Assembly (NCBI RefSeq): GCF_039852015.1
Contig: NZ_CP156626.1
Span: 1,708,249 to 1,772,248 of the forward strand
Source of the DNA: Robbsia sp. KACC 23696
GTDB lineage: Bacteria > Pseudomonadota > Gammaproteobacteria > Burkholderiales > Burkholderiaceae
Direction of reading: 5' to 3'
Length of the DNA: 64,000 nucleotides
In this document: in pieces, positions 49,826 to 62,791 of the stretch
How positions within the stretch are numbered: the first letter of the stretch is position 1
How the letters are laid out: each line of letters starts with the position of its first letter
The notes under the pieces: model-generated
The model's database searches: none
What the model was told of the DNA's origin: nothing
What the model saw: only the letters and a program-made list of their open reading frames with translations
Translations under genes and position numbers: made by a program

Positions 49826-51595
49826 TCAGGAACCGTGCACGCCGTGCGCGTGCTCGACGATCATTTGCACGCGGGTGACGCCATTGTAGGTATCGCGCGA
49901 CAGCCGGTAGGCAACGGTGGCCAGATCGGGGAGGGTATCGGTGCGGTTGAACCAGATCGCGTCGTAGCGGCGGTTGCCCCGATACAACTGCAGTTTCAGA
50001 TGGCGTTCCTTGACCAGCGATTGGCCGCGAACGTCGAAAACGCCGGAGAACACCGGCGGCGGGAAGCCTTGGCCCCAGATGCCGGCGTCGAGCAATTCCA
50101 CGAAGGGCGCGGTGAAATGCGCGTCTTCCAACTCCCCGTCGGTCTCGACGATGCGTTGTAGCGCATCGGCGGCCAGCCATTCGCCGCCGACACGCTCCAA
50201 TGCCGCGGTGAAGGTGGGCAACGCATCGGCGCGCATCGTCAGGCCGGCCGCCATCGCGTGACCACCGAATTTATCGATCAGACCGGGGTGCCGTTTGCTG
50301 ACCAGGTCCAGCGCGTCACGCAGATGGAAGCCCGGGATCGACCGACCGGAGCCCTTGATCAGCGCATCCGGTCCGGCTTGGATCGCCGGATCGTCGCTGG
50401 CCGGGGCGAAGGTGATGGTCGGTCGATAGAACTTTTCCTTGAGCCGCGACGCCAAAATGCCGATGACGCCCTGATGCCATTGCGGATCGTAGATCGCCAG
50501 CGTGGTACGCGTTGGATCGACGTCGGTCAGCGTCGCCAGCGCCTCGGTTTGCATGCCGCTTTCGATATCGCGGCGCTCGCGGTTCATGCCGTCCAGCAAT
50601 TGCGCCAGCTCCCAGGCGCGGCCGGCGTCGTCGGTGAGCAGACATTCGATACCGACCGACATGTCGGCCAGCCGCCCGGCGGCATTGAGTCGGGGGCCGA
50701 CGGAGAAGCCCAGATCCTGAACCCCGGCGCGGCGCGCCTCGCGGCCGGCCACGCGGAATAGCGCGGCCAGGCCCGGCTGCGTCTTGCCGTCGCGAATGCG
50801 CTTCAGACCCTGATCGACCAGAATGCGATTGTTGGCATCCAGGCGCACGACGTCGGCGACGGTGCCCAGGGCGACCAGATCGAGCAGCGTCGCCAGGTTC
50901 GGTTGACGCGGCAGCGGCGAGTCGGGCGGCGCGCCGGGCGATTGGAAGCACCCGCGCGCGCGCAAGACGGCGCGGGTGGCCAGCAGCACATAGAACATGA
51001 CGCCGACGCCGGCAATATGCTTGCTCGCGAATGCGCAGCCCGGTTGATTCGGATTGACGATCGCGCAGGCGTCCGGCAGCGTATCGCCGGGAAGATGGTG
51101 ATCGGTGACGACGACATCGACGCCCGCGAGGCGCGCGGCCGCCACGCCGTCGACGCTGGCGATGCCGTTGTCGACGGTGATCAATAACTCCGGCGTCCGA
51201 TGCGGGTTCGACATCGCCAGTGCGACGATTTCCGGCGTCAGGCCATAGCCGTATTCGAAGCGGTTGGGCACCAGATAGTCGACATCCGCGCCCAGCATTC
51301 GCAGGCCGCGGACGGCGACGGCGCAGGCGGTCGCGCCGTCGCAATCGTAGTCGGCGATCACCAATAAACGCCGACGTGCCGTGATCGCGTCGGCCAGCCT
51401 TTCCGCGGCCTGGTCGATGCCCTTCAGCGTTGCCGGCGGCAGCAGGCGCTCGATGCCGGTCTCGATATCATCGGCCTGCAGCACGCCCCGTGCGGCATAG
51501 AGGCGCGCGAGGACCGGGTGCAGACCGGCGCGAATCAGCGCATCGACGTGGGCGGGATTGCAAGGGCGGGACTGGATCGTGACCGTCTGGGACAT
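49826..51595 (-). CDS. recJ: Single-stranded-DNA exonuclease RecJ
   Basis: A 589-residue DHH-family nuclease. Motifs: VIADYDCDGATA, TDHHLPGDTLPDA, NPNQPGC, FSVGPRLNAAGRLAD and the DHHA1 signature GGHAMAAGL. It degrades single-stranded DNA 5' to 3' in recombination and mismatch repair. The start at 51595 gives the family length; upstream in-frame codons are not conserved. Downstream of the RpfE-like gene on the same strand. Confidence 0.96.
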   Translation of the reverse strand: MSQTVTIQSRPCNPAHVDALIRAGLHPVLARLYAARGVLQADDIETGIERLLPPATLKGIDQAAERLADAITARRRLLVIADYDCDGATACAVAVRGLRMLGADVDYLVPNRFEYGYGLTPEIVALAMSNPHRTPELLITVDNGIASVDGVAAARLAGVDVVVTDHHLPGDTLPDACAIVNPNQPGCAFASKHIAGVGVMFYVLLATRAVLRARGCFQSPGAPPDSPLPRQPNLATLLDLVALGTVADVVRLDANNRILVDQGLKRIRDGKTQPGLAALFRVAGREARRAGVQDLGFSVGPRLNAAGRLADMSVGIECLLTDDAGRAWELAQLLDGMNRERRDIESGMQTEALATLTDVDPTRTTLAIYDPQWHQGVIGILASRLKEKFYRPTITFAPASDDPAIQAGPDALIKGSGRSIPGFHLRDALDLVSKRHPGLIDKFGGHAMAAGLTMRADALPTFTAALERVGGEWLAADALQRIVETDGELEDAHFTAPFVELLDAGIWGQGFPPPVFSGVFDVRGQSLVKERHLKLQLYRGNRRYDAIWFNRTDTLPDLATVAYRLSRDTYNGVTRVQMIVEHAHGVHGS

Positions 51596-51695
51596 ACGAA
51601 TGGGCGGGCTCTGCGAAGTACATCGGATGAATGGCGGGCGGTGAAAGGCGACTTCCACCGTGCGGAAGCGGATCAGGCTGGTCAGGCAGCGGCCG

Positions 51696-53066
51696 TCATG
51701 TCAGCAAGTCCGCGAACGCACGGCGGCGCCAGAAGGCCCAGAGGTCGCCGCGCCTCAGCGACAGCGTCGTGCTGGCTTGCTCCCCGCACAGGGTGAGTCG
51801 GATCTCGTCGATTGTACTGTCCCGGAGCGCCTGGATGGCAGGGGCGAACCACTGCCGATCGAAGGCGGCGAAGCGATCCAGCCACTCGTGCCACGCTTCA
51901 TGGACCATCGGTACGGACAAGGCGTCCGATTGCACCAGGACGGTGTCGCTTGCCTGCGCGCGTGTTGGCGTCGCGCCGGCGTTGCCGGTATCCGCGACGG
52001 CGCCGCGCGTCGACAGCGCCGTCATCAATGCCGCGAAATCGGCGGGCAAGGGCGCGGCGGGCGTATTTGCCGCAAGCGCCATGCCGCGCGCCGCCGGGGA
52101 GTCGGCGAAAGTGGCTGAAAACGGCGCCGCCGAGACGTCGGTCACCGCCGCAGGCGGCCAGGCGCCACGGCCGTGGAGCCAGACGGCGTTGACCGGACGC
52201 GCGCCGCGTGCGGCGCGCGCCACATTGACCGGATGTTCATGCCAGGCCATCTGCAGCTCGGTCTGGAAGCCGATCCATTTCGATGAGCGCGCCGGCATGC
52301 CGTGCGGATCGATGCGCGTTTCGTCGATCGGCAGCCAGATATCGATACTCCGACCCGCTGCGCGTAACGGCGAGGCGCCCTGTAGCCCGGTCAACAGACC
52401 GCCGCGACTGTCGCCCAGATACCAGCGCGCCGAGGTGGGGGCGACGAAGTGCAGGCCGCGCGCCGTCGCCGAGGCCGCCATCTCCTGCGCCAGCGCGCTG
52501 GCCTCTGCCTCGGGGATATCGAGCGATTGCGGATGGGACAGCACCAGTCGGTCATGCGTGACTTCGATATGGGCCAATTCCAGGCAGGCCCATTCGATCG
52601 CGGTGCCGGCACCCACCCCGGCCGCGGCGGGGTCGGGCGTGCCGCCGTCGGCCAGCAGCATATAGGGCGCGAGCGGCGCGTCCTGCGAGGCGGTCCCGGG
52701 TGGCAGACCGTATTGTCGTGCGAGCCAGCGCGACTCGGGCAGGCTGCGCTGAAAATCCTCGCCGGGATCGCGGTCGACACGGCGCGCACGGCGAATCGTC
52801 GCATCGAGGCCGGGGGTTTGCAGCGCTTGCAACAACGCGCGCAGCGTCCGGTCGGCCTCGGCGCCGCCGTTTACCCCGGCGGCCCCATCGCCGCCCCGGC
52901 TCGCCGGCAGCGACGGGGTGTCGCGATCGCCGTCCTCGGGCAGATTCTCGTCTGCGTGACGGACGCCGTAACCCGCGTCGTTCTCTGGAACGGACGACGG
53001 TTGCGGCCGAGTCGGCAACGCAAAGGGCAGCAGAAAATGGACGGTGGCGCAAAGACGTTTCGGCAT
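51696..53066 (-). CDS. RpfE-like conserved protein upstream of recJ
   Basis: A 456-residue protein without a recognisable catalytic motif. Conserved-looking runs are IEWACLELAHIEVTHDRLVL, HFVAPTSARWYLGD, WLPIDETRIDPHG, MAWHEHPVNVARAARGARPVNAVWLHGRG and VHEAWHEWLDRFAAFDRQWF. Homologues beside recJ in betaproteobacteria and xanthomonads are often labelled RpfE-type regulatory protein, but I know of no proven function. A 30-residue charged, Gly/Asp-rich segment follows the N-terminus. About 100 bases separate it from recJ, so they may be cotranscribed. It is divergent from lolC. Confidence 0.7.
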   Translation of the reverse strand: MPKRLCATVHFLLPFALPTRPQPSSVPENDAGYGVRHADENLPEDGDRDTPSLPASRGGDGAAGVNGGAEADRTLRALLQALQTPGLDATIRRARRVDRDPGEDFQRSLPESRWLARQYGLPPGTASQDAPLAPYMLLADGGTPDPAAAGVGAGTAIEWACLELAHIEVTHDRLVLSHPQSLDIPEAEASALAQEMAASATARGLHFVAPTSARWYLGDSRGGLLTGLQGASPLRAAGRSIDIWLPIDETRIDPHGMPARSSKWIGFQTELQMAWHEHPVNVARAARGARPVNAVWLHGRGAWPPAAVTDVSAAPFSATFADSPAARGMALAANTPAAPLPADFAALMTALSTRGAVADTGNAGATPTRAQASDTVLVQSDALSVPMVHEAWHEWLDRFAAFDRQWFAPAIQALRDSTIDEIRLTLCGEQASTTLSLRRGDLWAFWRRRAFADLLT

Positions 53067-53359
53067 GGTGGACGCATTGTAGGCTATTCCGGGATCGGTC
53101 GAGACCCGCGTGAGACCTCGCCTCGGCCGCCACTTCGTGCGTCGAACCGCGACCCGCCATACGTGCGCGGACGGCGCGATGACGCGGGAGCAGGCGGGAC
53201 GAAGGCAAATTGTGGCAAACTTGCCGGTTGGTGCACCGCGGGCCGTGGGTCGGTCATGCGGTCGGACGAAACGATGCGAGCGTCGGGCCGATGGACGGCC
53301 CGGGTCCCGACATCGGCTGTCCGCGGCTCGGCCGCACCGCCTTTTCCAGGACGGCCCCG

Positions 53360-54613
53360 TTGAAACTTCCCTTTGAATGGCAGATCGGCTTGCGTTATAC
53401 GCGGGCCGGCAAACGCACTACCGGCAACGGTTTCATTTCCTTTATCTCGATGATCTCGATGACGGGGATCGCGCTTGGCGTGGCGGCATTGATCATCGTG
53501 CTCTCGGTGATGAACGGCTTCCAGCGCGAAGTGCGCGACCGGATGTTGTCGGTGCTGGCACACGTCGAAATCTATTCGCCCACCGGGCAGATGCCGGATT
53601 GGCAGCGCACCGCCACCGAGGCGCTGCAGAATCGTGAGGTCGTGGCCGCGGCCCCGTACGTCGATGCGCAAGCGCTGCTGACGCGCGGCGAGACGGTGAC
53701 CGGCGTGGCGCTCCGTGGCGTGCTGCCCGAGCAGGAATCCAAGGTCGAGGACATCGCCAAGGAGATGGTCGACGGCAAGCTGGACGACCTGAAGCCGGGC
53801 GAATTCGGCATCGTGCTGGGGCAGGCGCTGGCCGGCGCGCTGGACGTCGCCCGCGGCGATAAAGTCACCCTGGTCGCGCCGGAAGGCACGATGACACCGG
53901 CGGGACTGTTGCCACGCTTGAAACAGTTCACCGTCGTCGGGATTTTCTCGTCCGGGCACTATGAGTACGACAGCGGTCTTGCCTTGATCGACATCCGCGA
54001 CGCCGAGGCGCTGTTCCGCAAGTCCGCGCCCACCGGCGTACGACTGCGCCTGACCGATATGCAACGCGCGCCGCAGGTTGCCTACGACCTGTCCCGTACG
54101 CTGTCCGGCGACCTCTATGTCCGTGACTGGACCAAGCAGAATCAGACCTGGTTCTCCGCGGTGCAGATCGAAAAGCGGATGATGTTCGTGATCCTGATGC
54201 TGATCATCGCCGTGGCGGCGTTCAACCTGGTGTCGTCGCTGGTCATGACGGTGACGAACAAGCAACCTGACATCGCCATTCTGCGGACCATCGGTGCCGG
54301 ACGCGGATCGATCATGACGATTTTCTTCGTGCAAGGCGTCACCGTCGGCTTTATCGGCACGGCGCTCGGGGTGGGATTCGGCAGTCTGGTCGCTTACTAC
54401 ATTCCGGTGATCGTGCCGGCGATCGAGCATGTATTCAACGTGCAGTTCCTGCCGCCCTCGGTCTATTTCATCAGCGAATTGCCGTCGCAGCTCGAACCGG
54501 GCGACGTCGTGCGCATCGGCATCATCGCCTTCGTCATGGCGGCCTTGGCAACCCTGTATCCCAGCTGGCGCGCATCGCGCGTAAAACCCGCGGAGGCGCT
54601 GCGTTATGAATAA
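53360..54613 (+). CDS. lolC: Lipoprotein-releasing ABC transporter permease LolC/E
   Basis: A 417-residue inner-membrane permease starting at a TTG: (M)[18 protein letters not shown]. The first helix is near [21 protein letters not shown], a large periplasmic domain follows, then FtsX-like helices ([53 protein letters not shown]). AGGA lies about ten bases before the TTG. Upstream in-frame starts (53291, 53210) would add non-homologous residues. With LolD it extracts lipoproteins for LolA. A single permease gene, as in many betaproteobacteria. Confidence 0.93.
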   Translation: MKLPFEWQIGLRYTRAGKRTTGNGFISFISMISMTGIALGVAALIIVLSVMNGFQREVRDRMLSVLAHVEIYSPTGQMPDWQRTATEALQNREVVAAAPYVDAQALLTRGETVTGVALRGVLPEQESKVEDIAKEMVDGKLDDLKPGEFGIVLGQALAGALDVARGDKVTLVAPEGTMTPAGLLPRLKQFTVVGIFSSGHYEYDSGLALIDIRDAEALFRKSAPTGVRLRLTDMQRAPQVAYDLSRTLSGDLYVRDWTKQNQTWFSAVQIEKRMMFVILMLIIAVAAFNLVSSLVMTVTNKQPDIAILRTIGAGRGSIMTIFFVQGVTVGFIGTALGVGFGSLVAYYIPVIVPAIEHVFNVQFLPPSVYFISELPSQLEPGDVVRIGIIAFVMAALATLYPSWRASRVKPAEALRYE

Positions 54614-55388
54614 CCTGCGGAATGACCTGCGGAATGACCTGCATATGGCAAGGACTCAGCCCGTTTCCGGCGACACCGTGGTGTTGCGCGCCACCGAGGT
54701 GACGAAGCGCTTCGATCAGGGCCGCGATAGCGTTGACGTGCTGCGTGGCGCATCGATGTCGGTGGGGCGGGGCGAGAAGGTGGCGATCGTCGGCGCCTCC
54801 GGTTCGGGCAAGAGCACGCTGCTGCATGTGCTCGGCGGACTGGACGATCCGAGCAGCGGCGAAATCGTCGTGCTGGGGCAGCCGTATTCGCGGCTCAGCG
54901 AGAAGGCGCGCGATCAGGTGCGCAATCGCTCGCTCGGCTTTATCTATCAGTTCCACCATCTGCTCGCGGAATTCAGCGCCCTCGACAATGTCGCGATGCC
55001 GCTGCGTATTCGACGGGTGTCGGAGCGTGACGCACGCGAGAAAGCCAAGCGGCTGCTCGATCGCGTCGGCATGGGACATCGGGCGCATCATCGTCCGGGT
55101 GAACTGTCCGGCGGCGAGCGGCAACGCGTGGCCATCGCGCGGGCGCTGGTCAACGATCCCGCCTGCGTGATGGCCGATGAACCCACCGGTAACCTCGATG
55201 GGGAAACGGCCGATGGCGTGTTCGGGCTGATGATGGAGCTGTCGCAAACGCTCGAGACCAGTTTCATTATCGTGACGCACGATCTCGATCTGGCCGGTCG
55301 TTGCGATCGCGTGCTGCGCTTGCGCGGCGGCAAGCTGGAAGAAGATCCCAGCGTGCTAGGCGCGGTCACCGGCCTGCACGGCACTTGA
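54606..55388 (+). CDS. lolD: Lipoprotein-releasing ABC transporter ATPase LolD
   Basis: A 260-residue ABC ATPase: Walker [13 protein letters not shown]-loop [13 protein letters not shown], signature [15 protein letters not shown], Walker [14 protein letters not shown] and switch His in VTHDLDL. It overlaps lolC by eight bases. The N-terminus contains a 12-base direct repeat (coding [11 protein letters not shown]) absent from typical LolD; an ATG at 54645 (MARTQPV) would skip it. It supplies ATP energy to LolC. Confidence 0.95.
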   Translation: MNNLRNDLRNDLHMARTQPVSGDTVVLRATEVTKRFDQGRDSVDVLRGASMSVGRGEKVAIVGASGSGKSTLLHVLGGLDDPSSGEIVVLGQPYSRLSEKARDQVRNRSLGFIYQFHHLLAEFSALDNVAMPLRIRRVSERDAREKAKRLLDRVGMGHRAHHRPGELSGGERQRVAIARALVNDPACVMADEPTGNLDGETADGVFGLMMELSQTLETSFIIVTHDLDLAGRCDRVLRLRGGKLEEDPSVLGAVTGLHGT

Positions 55389-55473
55389 ACGATCGGCGGC
55401 GCGCCTGCGCCGTCGGATGGCGCGTTCCTGGCGGATCGCGTGCGACATCGATGCGGAAAACGGGAGGCGGTGA

Positions 55474-56388
55474 ATGAGGTGGATCGACACGCACTGTCAT
55501 CTGGATGCCGGCGAATTCGATGCCGATCGTGCCGAGCAAGCCGTGTCGGCACGTGCCGCTGGCGTCTCGACGATCGTCGTCCCTGCGGTCTGCCGGGCCA
55601 ATTTCGAGACCGTGCGGGCGCTGGCGCATGCGCACCCGGGCGTTGCCTATGCGCTCGGGATCCATCCCTTGTTCAGTGGCAATGCGACTGACAACGACCT
55701 GGCCGCGTTGCGCGTCCTGGCCGAAGCGTCGCGGGACGATCCGCGCTTTGTCGGTATCGGTGAAATCGGCCTCGATTACTTCGTGCCGGGCCTCGACGAC
55801 AGCCGCCAGCGCGCGGTGTTCGACGCGCAATTGCGCCTTGCCCGAGACCTCGACCTGCCCGTGATCTGTCATGTGCGTCGATCCCAGGATCCGGTGCTGG
55901 CGGGGCTGCGGCGCTTTGGCGTGCGCCAGGGCATCGGCCACGCGTTCAATGGGAGCAGGCAGCAAGCCGAGCATTACATCGCGCAAGGGTTCAAACTCGG
56001 CTTCGGGGGCGCGATGACGTTTCCGCGCGCGTTGCAGATCCGACGCCTGGCGGCCAGCCTGCCGCTGGAGTCGATCGTCGTCGAAACCGATGCGCCCGAC
56101 ATTCCGCCCGAATGGCTTGTGCGGCCGGTCGACGCGTCGGGTGTTTCTGGCGATTCCGGCGACAGCCCTACCGCGTATCCAAAGACGGGCGAGGCGGCGG
56201 GCGCCGCCCACGGCGAGGCAACGGTATTGCCGGGCCGTCGCATCCGTGGACGCAATCAGCCCGATCAGATTCCGCGTATTGCTGAAACCCTTGCGACCTT
56301 GCGTGGCCTGACGCTAGACCAAGTGGCCGTCGCCACGACGGCCAACGCCATCGCCGCCTTGCCGCGACTAGCCGACTTGCCCCGATAA
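55474..56388 (+). CDS. tatD: TatD family deoxyribonuclease
   Basis: A 304-residue TIM-barrel metal hydrolase: DTHCHLDAGEF, GIHPLF, GIGEIGLDYF, PVICHVRRSQDPVL, HAFNGS and ETDAPDIPP. The protein is expected to act as a 3'-5' exonuclease on DNA/RNA. It is longer than usual because about 45 residues rich in Gly, Ala and Asp are inserted after the final metal Asp (between APDIPPEWL and RNQPDQIPRI). Downstream of lolD by 85 bases, so probably in the same unit. Confidence 0.92.
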   Translation: MRWIDTHCHLDAGEFDADRAEQAVSARAAGVSTIVVPAVCRANFETVRALAHAHPGVAYALGIHPLFSGNATDNDLAALRVLAEASRDDPRFVGIGEIGLDYFVPGLDDSRQRAVFDAQLRLARDLDLPVICHVRRSQDPVLAGLRRFGVRQGIGHAFNGSRQQAEHYIAQGFKLGFGGAMTFPRALQIRRLAASLPLESIVVETDAPDIPPEWLVRPVDASGVSGDSGDSPTAYPKTGEAAGAAHGEATVLPGRRIRGRNQPDQIPRIAETLATLRGLTLDQVAVATTANAIAALPRLADLPR

Positions 56389-56425
56389 TCGATCGCTTCT
56401 CCCTCGAGCGGCTCGATGAAACGGC

Positions 56426-59400
56426 ATGCGATCGATTGCGCTGGGTTTTGCCGGTGGGGCGTGGTGGCTGCAGCGTCAAGCGACCTTGCCCGACACGGCG
56501 GTCATGGCTTGGCTCGCCTTCGGGTGCGTCGCACTGCTGATCGCGCGCACCGCTGCGGCGTCACTATGCTTTTCATTTCCGGGGTTTTTTAGCACCGACA
56601 CGTACCGGCGCACGGCGCTTGCCGCACTGCGGTGCGGCTTGTTGTGCCTGGCGGCGGCCATGGCCGGTTACGATTGGGCTGGCTGGCGCGCGCACCAGTA
56701 TGCGCAGGCCGTGTGGCCCGCTGCATGGGAGGGGCGCGACGTCGCGCTGACCGGCCGCATCGAATCGATGCCGATCCGCGTCAAGGCCTTGGAGTCGCCG
56801 CCGGGACGGGGAGGCACGCGTGCCCGGGGATCCGCGGATTGGCTGCTGACCGTGCAGGTCCTGGCGGTGCGCCCGGTGGAGGCGCGCCTTGGCAAGGCGG
56901 CGCGCAACGGAGGGGGGGCGAACGGCGGCCCGCGCGCCGATGTCGCGGCAAAGACGGGCGCGGCCGCGGGCCTTGCGCGAGAGCCGGGCGTCTTGCGGTT
57001 CACCGGCCGTGTTCAAGTGCGTCTTCGCGGTACCGGCGCGACGCTTGCGCCGCAGCCCGGTGAGGTCTGGCGGATGCAGGCGCGGTTGCAGCGGCCGCAT
57101 GGGCTGGCCAATTTCGACTTGCCGATGCGCGAGGCGAGCCTGTTCCAGCGTGGCGTCCGCGCGACCGGTGCGGCCCGTTCGGCGGTCCGTGTTGGCGTCG
57201 ATGCGGGCGGGGCCCTGGGGCGCTTACGCGCCGCAGTCGAACGACTCCGATCGCGCATCGCCAGCCGTATCGACGCTGTGCTGGACGGGCAAGTGCATCG
57301 CGGCGTCGTCGCTGCCTTGGCGCTCGGACTGCAGTCGGCGATTACGCCTGAGGATTGGACGCGTTTCACGCGCACCGGAACGAATCATCTGGTCGCCGTT
57401 TCCGGCCTGCATATCGGCTTGGCCGCCGCGGTCGCCGCCTGGTGCGCCGCAGCGACGTTGCGGTGGGCGGGGGCGGGCGTCCGATATGCGCATCGGGCGC
57501 TTGGCGGCCGCGCGAGGCGGGGGTGTCGGGCGCCGCCCTTGCTGCTGATCGTTCCGCGACAACGGATCGTCAGTGTGGTGGCGATGGCCGCGGCCGGGTC
57601 CTTTGTCGCCTTGTCGGGTTTCGGCATTCCGGCGCAACGCGCATTCTGGATGTTGAGCGCCTACTGCCTGACCGCGCTCGATGGGCGGCGCGTCGGCGTG
57701 ACGGTTATCTGGTGTCTGGCCCTCTGGCTCGTGGTACTGGCGGATCCTTGGGCCGTGCAATCGGCGGGAGGCTGGCTGTCGTTTGCCGCGATCGGGGCGA
57801 TTCTCTATATTGCGTCGACGATGCCGCAGCGCATCAGGCCGCCTCGGTCGAACGAACACGGCGCTGCCGACGCCAATTCTGACCGCCACCCGTCCGATGC
57901 GTTCGCCGCGCGATTCACGATGCCGGTGCGGCCAGGCGAATGGCGCCCGCTGGCCGACGGCAAGGCGCCGTCGCACGACGGCCTGGAGCGGAGCGCGAAA
58001 GCGAAGGCGAAAGCGGGAGCTGGTAGGGAAGCCTTTTGGGACAAGGTGGTCACGGCACGTGCTCGGGCCGGCGCCGTGACAATGATGCGCCGGATCGGGC
58101 TCGCGTGCAGACTGCAATGGGCACTGTCGCTGGCGCTTGCGCCCGCATCGCTCGTCTGGTTCGGCGAGACCGCGCTCGTCGGCCCAGCGGCGAATCTGTT
58201 CGCCATTCCGTGGGTCAGTGTCGTGGTCGTGCCCGCGGTGTTTCTCGGCCTGATCTTGCCCGCGCCATTCGATGCGCCGGCATGGCGCTTCGCGCACGGC
58301 GCCATCGGCTATCTGCATCAGGCGCTGGGCCATGTGAGCGACGGGGCCGCGCACGTGCTGGGATATGTCGGCGTCTCGGATATGTTCCGCGTTCCGTTGC
58401 CTGGGATGGTGGCGCTGAGTTGCTGCTGCGTCGGCCTGGCATTAGGGCTGGCGCCACGAACAGGGTATGCGCGCCGGGCATCGCGCTGGGGCAGGCAGGG
58501 CCTTGCCGTGGCGCTTTGTCTGCCGATCGTGCTGTACCGGCCGAGCGCCCCTGCGCTCGGCGATTTCCGAGTGACGATGTTCGACATCGGGCAGGGAAAT
58601 GGCGTGCTGATCGAAACCCGGTCGCGGCGGTTGCTGTACGACACGGGGCCGCCCTACGGTCCCAGCGACGATGCCGGCCGGCGTGTGATCGTCCCGGCTT
58701 TACGACGTCGGGGTATCGAGGCGCTCGATGCCGTGATCATTAGCCATCCGCATGACGATCATTACGGTGGGGTCTTTGCCGTGCTCGATGCTGTTTCAGT
58801 GCGTCATCTGCTGGCTTCCTGGCCAAGCGAGGACAGCGCTCCGGCCGCCTCGGGGCAGGGAAAGGGCGCGGCATTGCCGCCGCTATGGCGTCATGCGGGC
58901 GCACAAGGCGTGTTGCGTCGTCGTTGTCGCGCCGGGGAAGCGTGGCAGTGGGACGGTGTTCGTTTCGAGACACTGTGGCCGATCGACCCGGCACTGCGCG
59001 CCCCCCCGAATCACACCAGCTGCGTGTTGCGAATTTCAAACGGTCGACATGCGGTGTTGCTGGCCGGTGACATCGAGGCGCCGCAGGAGGCGGCCTTGCT
59101 ACGCGCTGGGACGACGCTGTCGGCGGATGTGCTTCTAGCGCCGCATCATGGCAGCGCGACATCGTCCACGCCGGCTTTCATCGATGCGGTCGCACCGCGA
59201 CACGTCGTGTTTCAAGTCGGTTATCGCAATCGGCACCGCCATCCCACCGCGCGCGTGGTGCCGCGCTACGACGAACGGGGCGTTGCCACGTATCGCAGCG
59301 ATAGCGATGGCGCGGTGCGTTTCGACAGCGTCGGGGCGACGCTGAAGGTCGAGGCATTGCGTCGAGACCATCGCCGCTATTGGATGATCGCGCCAACGGC

Positions 59401-59470
59401 ATCGACGGCATCGACTGCAACCTCGGCGCCACCGCGGCCGGTGCCGCAGCCAGTGGTTGCGGCAGGGTGA
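56426..59470 (+). CDS. comEC: DNA internalisation competence protein ComEC/Rec2
   Basis: A 1014-residue protein. Order: N-terminal helices with DUF4131-like domain, Competence domain (VAALALGLQSAITPEDWTRF, TGTNHLVAVSGLHIGLAA), further helices, then a metallo-beta-lactamase domain with ISHPHDDHYGGVF, LLAGDIEAPQE and LAPHHGSATSSTPAF. It forms the inner-membrane channel for single-stranded DNA during natural transformation. It is longer than usual (about 750-850) because of Gly/Arg-rich inserts near residues 130-180 and 470-550. No other com genes are nearby. Confidence 0.92.
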   Translation: MRSIALGFAGGAWWLQRQATLPDTAVMAWLAFGCVALLIARTAAASLCFSFPGFFSTDTYRRTALAALRCGLLCLAAAMAGYDWAGWRAHQYAQAVWPAAWEGRDVALTGRIESMPIRVKALESPPGRGGTRARGSADWLLTVQVLAVRPVEARLGKAARNGGGANGGPRADVAAKTGAAAGLAREPGVLRFTGRVQVRLRGTGATLAPQPGEVWRMQARLQRPHGLANFDLPMREASLFQRGVRATGAARSAVRVGVDAGGALGRLRAAVERLRSRIASRIDAVLDGQVHRGVVAALALGLQSAITPEDWTRFTRTGTNHLVAVSGLHIGLAAAVAAWCAAATLRWAGAGVRYAHRALGGRARRGCRAPPLLLIVPRQRIVSVVAMAAAGSFVALSGFGIPAQRAFWMLSAYCLTALDGRRVGVTVIWCLALWLVVLADPWAVQSAGGWLSFAAIGAILYIASTMPQRIRPPRSNEHGAADANSDRHPSDAFAARFTMPVRPGEWRPLADGKAPSHDGLERSAKAKAKAGAGREAFWDKVVTARARAGAVTMMRRIGLACRLQWALSLALAPASLVWFGETALVGPAANLFAIPWVSVVVVPAVFLGLILPAPFDAPAWRFAHGAIGYLHQALGHVSDGAAHVLGYVGVSDMFRVPLPGMVALSCCCVGLALGLAPRTGYARRASRWGRQGLAVALCLPIVLYRPSAPALGDFRVTMFDIGQGNGVLIETRSRRLLYDTGPPYGPSDDAGRRVIVPALRRRGIEALDAVIISHPHDDHYGGVFAVLDAVSVRHLLASWPSEDSAPAASGQGKGAALPPLWRHAGAQGVLRRRCRAGEAWQWDGVRFETLWPIDPALRAPPNHTSCVLRISNGRHAVLLAGDIEAPQEAALLRAGTTLSADVLLAPHHGSATSSTPAFIDAVAPRHVVFQVGYRNRHRHPTARVVPRYDERGVATYRSDSDGAVRFDSVGATLKVEALRRDHRRYWMIAPTASTASTATSAPPRPVPQPVVAAG

Positions 59471-59488
59471 GCGCGTGCGACGGCGGCA

Positions 59489-59599
59489 TCAGTTACCGAT
59501 ACCCGGCGGTCCGAAAAGCAATACGCTGCTGATGCCTGCGACGACCAGTGCAAACTTGCAGACCAGAAAGACCATCATTGGACGACTTATCGGTACCAT
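59489..59599 (-). CDS. Putative 36-residue single-helix membrane protein
   Basis: A 37-codon frame on the minus strand: MVPISRPMMVFLVCKF, then ALVVAGISSVLLFGPPGIGN. One continuous hydrophobic helix of about 21 residues is followed by FGPPGIGN. GAGAGG lies 7-12 bases before the ATG at 59599. It is too short for standard gene calls. The clean start, ribosome binding site and hydrophobic profile support a real gene, but no family can be named. Confidence 0.5.
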   Translation of the reverse strand: MVPISRPMMVFLVCKFALVVAGISSVLLFGPPGIGN

Positions 59600-62601
<3,002 letters not shown>

Positions 62602-62791
62602 GCAGGGTCGGGCGCGCCGGACGCGCCCGTGGCGCGTCGCATCATCCAGGAACGATGCGACAGTAGAAAGGTGCAACAAAACATTGCGCGAGGCGCATGG
62701 GGGAGACCTTCCTTGTCGGAAGCGTCCGCCATGCGAGGAGCAGAGCGGCCGTCGCGACGTGCGGGCGGGATCGCAAGCGGTTTCTATTTGA

